NCBI GenBank assembly: GCA_050283925.1
Contig: JBNOAI010000002.1
Span: forward strand, 434,001 to 498,000
Length of the DNA: 64,000 nucleotides
Direction: 5' to 3'
Source of the DNA: ZC4RG25 sp023428365
GTDB taxonomy: Bacteria; Pseudomonadota; Alphaproteobacteria; Rhizobiales; Hyphomicrobiaceae
Both the position numbers and the translations under genes were made by a program. Positions 61,275 through 64,000 of the stretch are shown piece by piece (within the stretch, counting starts at the first letter, position 1; each line of letters begins with the position of its first letter). Below the pieces are notes generated by a model. It made no database searches and was not told the origin of the DNA. It saw only the letters and a program-made list of their open reading frames with translations.

Positions 61275-62597
61275 TCAAAGTTCCTCGATACGGATCATCT
61301 GCGGCCGCTCGGAAACCTTGCCGTCGGCCTCAATGGCGGCGAGTGCATGACGCACGGCGCTTTCGGTCGCCTCGTGCGTCACCAGCACGATCGGGGCGAG
61401 CGCGTTGGCGTCGGGCTTGGCGGCACCGGCCGTCGCTGTGCCTGGACGGCGCTGCACGATGCTTTCGATCGATACGTTCTGCTCGGCCATCCGGCTGGCG
61501 ATGGAGGCCATGACACCTGGCCGGTCCACGACGCTGAGGCGCACGTAATAGGCGCCGTCATGACGATCGAAAGCGGCAAGCGGATAGGGTTTCAACTGTG
61601 CTGCGGGTGTCAGGAACGGCGGCAGCGTCAAGCCGCGCGCGATATCGCCGATGTCGCTGGCCACCGCCGATGCGGTCGCGCGCGCACCTGCGCCCGGTCC
61701 GACCAGCAACAGCTCACCAACGAAATCACCCTCGATGGCCACGCAGTTCGTCACGCCCGAGACTTCAGCGATGGCGGAGTGCTTCGGGACCATCGTCGGG
61801 TGAACGGCCTGGATGATGCCATCGGCTGTCCGCTCCGCTAAGCCGAGCAGCTTGATCCGATAACCGAGATCGTCAGCCGCTTCGATATCAGCCGGTGTGA
61901 TCGAGGCGATACCTTCGACGTGAATGTCGTCGAAGTTGACCTCGGTGCCGAAGGCGAGGCTGGTCAGCAGCGCCAGCTTATGCGCGGCATCGAAACCACC
62001 GATATCGAAGGTCGGATCAGCCTCAGCGTACCCCCTGTCCTGCGCTTCCTTGAGAACCTCCGCGAACGGCCGGCCCTCATTCTGCATGGTGCTGAGGATG
62101 TAATTGCAGGTGCCGTTGAGGATGCCGTAGACGCGTTGGATGTCGTTTCCGAGCAAAGCCTCGCGGATCGTCTTGATGATCGGAATGCCACCGGCAACAG
62201 CGGCTTCAAAGTTCAGCGCCACGCCACTGGATTCCGCGAGACGCGCAAGCCGGATGCCGTGCTTGGCCAGAAGCGCCTTATTGGCCGTGACGACATGCTT
62301 ACCCGCCCGAAGCGCCGTCTCAACGGCTTCCAGCGCGATGCCGTTATCGCCGCCGATCAGTTCGACAAACACATCGATGCCTGGGTCGCGGGCCAGTTCG
62401 ACGGCATTGTCGACCCACTTGAGACCGTCGAGCGGTACACCGCGATCCTTGCCGCGATTGCGCGCGGACACGGCAACGACCCGGATCGGCCGTCCCAGCG
62501 TTGCGTCGAGGCGTTTCGTATGGGCTTCAAGAACCTGGAGCAGGCCAGCACCAACGGTGCCGAGCCCGGCGATTCCTAACTTCAAAGTATTACTCAT
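61275..62597 (-). CDS. hom: Homoserine dehydrogenase
   Basis: A 440-residue enzyme reducing aspartate semialdehyde to homoserine for threonine and methionine. NAD(P) site LGIAGLGTVGAGLLQVLEAH at the start, KHVVTANKALLAKHGIRLAR, the catalytic-domain pattern GILNGTCNYILSTMQNEGRP with YAEADPTFDIGGFDAAHKLA, and a C-terminal ACT domain (YVRLSVVDRPGVMASIASRM). The ATG at 62597 is preferred to the longer frame. It follows the aminotransferase by 13 bp. Confidence 0.97.
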   Translation of the reverse strand: MSNTLKLGIAGLGTVGAGLLQVLEAHTKRLDATLGRPIRVVAVSARNRGKDRGVPLDGLKWVDNAVELARDPGIDVFVELIGGDNGIALEAVETALRAGKHVVTANKALLAKHGIRLARLAESSGVALNFEAAVAGGIPIIKTIREALLGNDIQRVYGILNGTCNYILSTMQNEGRPFAEVLKEAQDRGYAEADPTFDIGGFDAAHKLALLTSLAFGTEVNFDDIHVEGIASITPADIEAADDLGYRIKLLGLAERTADGIIQAVHPTMVPKHSAIAEVSGVTNCVAIEGDFVGELLLVGPGAGARATASAVASDIGDIARGLTLPPFLTPAAQLKPYPLAAFDRHDGAYYVRLSVVDRPGVMASIASRMAEQNVSIESIVQRRPGTATAGAAKPDANALAPIVLVTHEATESAVRHALAAIEADGKVSERPQMIRIEEL

Positions 62598-62610
62598 GAA
62601 CCTGGAAACC

Positions 62611-63852
62611 TTACCCCGATGCTTTCTGCTGCAGCGGGATGACGTTGTGCATGGTCGCAGGTGGTTGCGACAGGAATTTGCGGATGTTGCGCGCCGCCTG
62701 ACGGATACGATGCTCGTTCTCCACCAGGGCGATGCGCACGTATTCGTCGCCATATTCGCCGAACCCGAGGCCCGGCGAAACAGCGACGTCCGCCTTCTCG
62801 ATCAGCAGCTTAGCGAATTCCACCGATCCTAGCTCACGATACGGCTCGGGGATTGGTGCCCATGCGAACATGGTTGCCGGAGGCGCCGGGATGGGCCAGC
62901 CCGCACGCGTGAAGCTGTCGACGAGCGTATCGCGCCGGCTCTTATAAGCCTGCCGGATCTCGGCGACGCAATCCTGAGGGCCGTTTAAAGCAGCGGCAGC
63001 GGCCACCTGGATCGGCGTGAAGGCGCCGTAGTCGAGGTAGGACTTCACGCGGGCGAGCGCTGCGATCAGCCGTTCGTTGCCGACGGCGAAGCCCATGCGC
63101 CAGCCGGGCATGTTGTAGGTCTTCGACAGGGACGTGAACTCGATGGCCACATCCATCGCGCCCGGCACCTGCAACACGGACGGTGGCGGGTTGTTGTCGA
63201 AATAGATTTCCGCATAGGCGATATCGGACAGAATGATCAGCCCGAGCCGCTTCGCGAGCTGCACAGCCTCGGCATAGAAGTCGAGGTCGGCGGTCATCGC
63301 GGTGGGGTTCGAGGGATAGCTCAGGACCATCGCCAGCGGCTTGGGGATCGAGTGCTTCACCGCGCGTTCCACGCCGCGCAGGAACTCCGGACCATTGCTG
63401 GCCGGAATATGCCGGATCGCGGCACCCGAGATGATGAATCCGAATTCATGGATCGGGTAGGTGGGGTTCGGCACCAGAATCACGTCGCCGGGGGCGGTAA
63501 TCGCCTGGGCGACGTTGGCGAAGCCTTCCTTCGACCCCAGCGTGGCGACGATCTGGGTTTCCGGATTGAGCTTCACGCCGAAGCGGCGCTCGTAATAGGC
63601 CGCCTGCGCCCGCCGCAGTCCCGGAATGCCCTTGGACGCCGAATAGCGGTGCGTGCGCGGCTTGGAGATCGTCTCCACCAGCTTTTCAACGATGTGCTGG
63701 GGCGTCGGCATGTCCGGATTGCCCATGCCGAGATCGATGATATCAGCGCCGTTAGCTCGCGCACCGGCCTTGAGGCGGTTCACCTCGGCAAAGACATACG
63801 GCGGCAGGCGTTTGATGCGATGAAAATCGTCGGTCACGGTCGCTCTCGTCAC
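62611..63852 (-). CDS. PLP aminotransferase (AlaC / LL-DAP aminotransferase type)
   Basis: A 413-residue class I/II aminotransferase. PLP-binding pattern: DIIDLGMGNPDMPTPQHIVE, VPNPTYPIHEFGFIISGAAI, LSYPSNPTAMTADLDFYAEA, catalytic Lys in FTSLSKTYNMPGWRMGFAVG. Close relatives are labelled either glutamate-pyruvate aminotransferase or LL-diaminopimelate aminotransferase; position just upstream of hom suggests amino-acid synthesis. The start is a GTG at 63852, or the GTG at 63837, which fits the family length better. Confidence 0.92.
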   Translation of the reverse strand: MTRATVTDDFHRIKRLPPYVFAEVNRLKAGARANGADIIDLGMGNPDMPTPQHIVEKLVETISKPRTHRYSASKGIPGLRRAQAAYYERRFGVKLNPETQIVATLGSKEGFANVAQAITAPGDVILVPNPTYPIHEFGFIISGAAIRHIPASNGPEFLRGVERAVKHSIPKPLAMVLSYPSNPTAMTADLDFYAEAVQLAKRLGLIILSDIAYAEIYFDNNPPPSVLQVPGAMDVAIEFTSLSKTYNMPGWRMGFAVGNERLIAALARVKSYLDYGAFTPIQVAAAAALNGPQDCVAEIRQAYKSRRDTLVDSFTRAGWPIPAPPATMFAWAPIPEPYRELGSVEFAKLLIEKADVAVSPGLGFGEYGDEYVRIALVENEHRIRQAARNIRKFLSQPPATMHNVIPLQQKASG

Positions 63853-63930
63853 GTTTGTGGGCGATGACAGGATCTACGGGAGTTCTTTACGACTGATGGT
63901 TTATACTCGTCCAGTGCTGCACGTCAGCCG

Positions 63931-64000
63931 TTAGTAGCGGCTTTCGCGCTCAATTTCCTTAATAGCCTCGGCGCGATGTGTCTCGCGACGGTCTTTCAGA
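63931..64000 (-). CDS. Partial small protein, C-terminus
   Basis: The last ~22 codons of a minus-strand gene running off the window end read DRRETHRAEAIKEIERESRY then stop. The charged helical end is too short to assign. Confidence 0.5.
   Translation of the reverse strand, partial: LKDRRETHRAEAIKEIERESRY

Overview
The window looks like an alphaproteobacterial chromosome of the Bradyrhizobium/Rhodopseudomonas/Afipia type. This is inferred from the gene families: HWE kinases, paired small transglutaminases, DUF1127 and DUF6428 proteins, many short soil-bradyrhizobial stress proteins, and the block recJ / LLM flavin oxidoreductase / glpX / hom / aminotransferase. No 16S or other marker is present, so the genus is inference.

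Layout. 1-56165 is an accessory region, built as several modules separated by copies of a 60-220 bp repeat (near 683, 18621, 23180, 50124 and 56035). The last copy directly abuts the 3' end of a tRNA-Glu(UUC) gene (56166-56242, minus strand), so I read the region as stacked genomic islands at that tRNA. 56451-64000 is intact core housekeeping sequence.

Module 1 (to about 18.6 kb) holds the end of a LysR gene and an arsenic operon (arsR, two types of arsC, acr3, with a divergent DUF6428 gene). It also holds three stress-type gene sets and a mannose-linked set (GH130 phosphorylase-like enzyme, two-part glycosyltransferase, ManA). Several genes here are broken, including a groEL/antiporter chimera. 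Module 2 (18.8-22.9 kb) carries a methyltransferase, AraC and Rrf2 regulators, and a methyltransferase/MFS chimera. Module 3 (23.4-49.8 kb) carries a 1169-residue CheB-CheR-PAS-HWE kinase with its receiver, NhaA, a second PAS kinase, an envelope cluster (sulfatase-like membrane protein, YLDPGTGS protein, methyltransferase) and many small proteins. A large share of these have a paralogue in module 1. It ends in a decayed HNH-SAVED (Cap5-like, CBASS) effector with a LexA-like regulator.

Module 4 (50.3-55.6 kb) is the most interesting. A plus-strand operon encodes a two-domain ubiquitin-like protein, an E2-fold protein without a central cysteine, a JAB-protease/ThiF-E1 fusion and a DUF6527 protein: a bacterial ubiquitin-like conjugation system. 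It is transcribed divergently from a tightly overlapping minus-strand operon of a ribbon-helix-helix protein, a GNAT acetyltransferase, an XRE regulator and an ImmA/IrrE metallopeptidase. The AT-rich spacer between them has three ATAGCT repeats spaced 11 and 22 bp apart, placed on the likely promoter.

Reading frames were judged by eye. No database search was run, so family names rest on recognised motifs, and frameshifts could in principle be sequencing errors.
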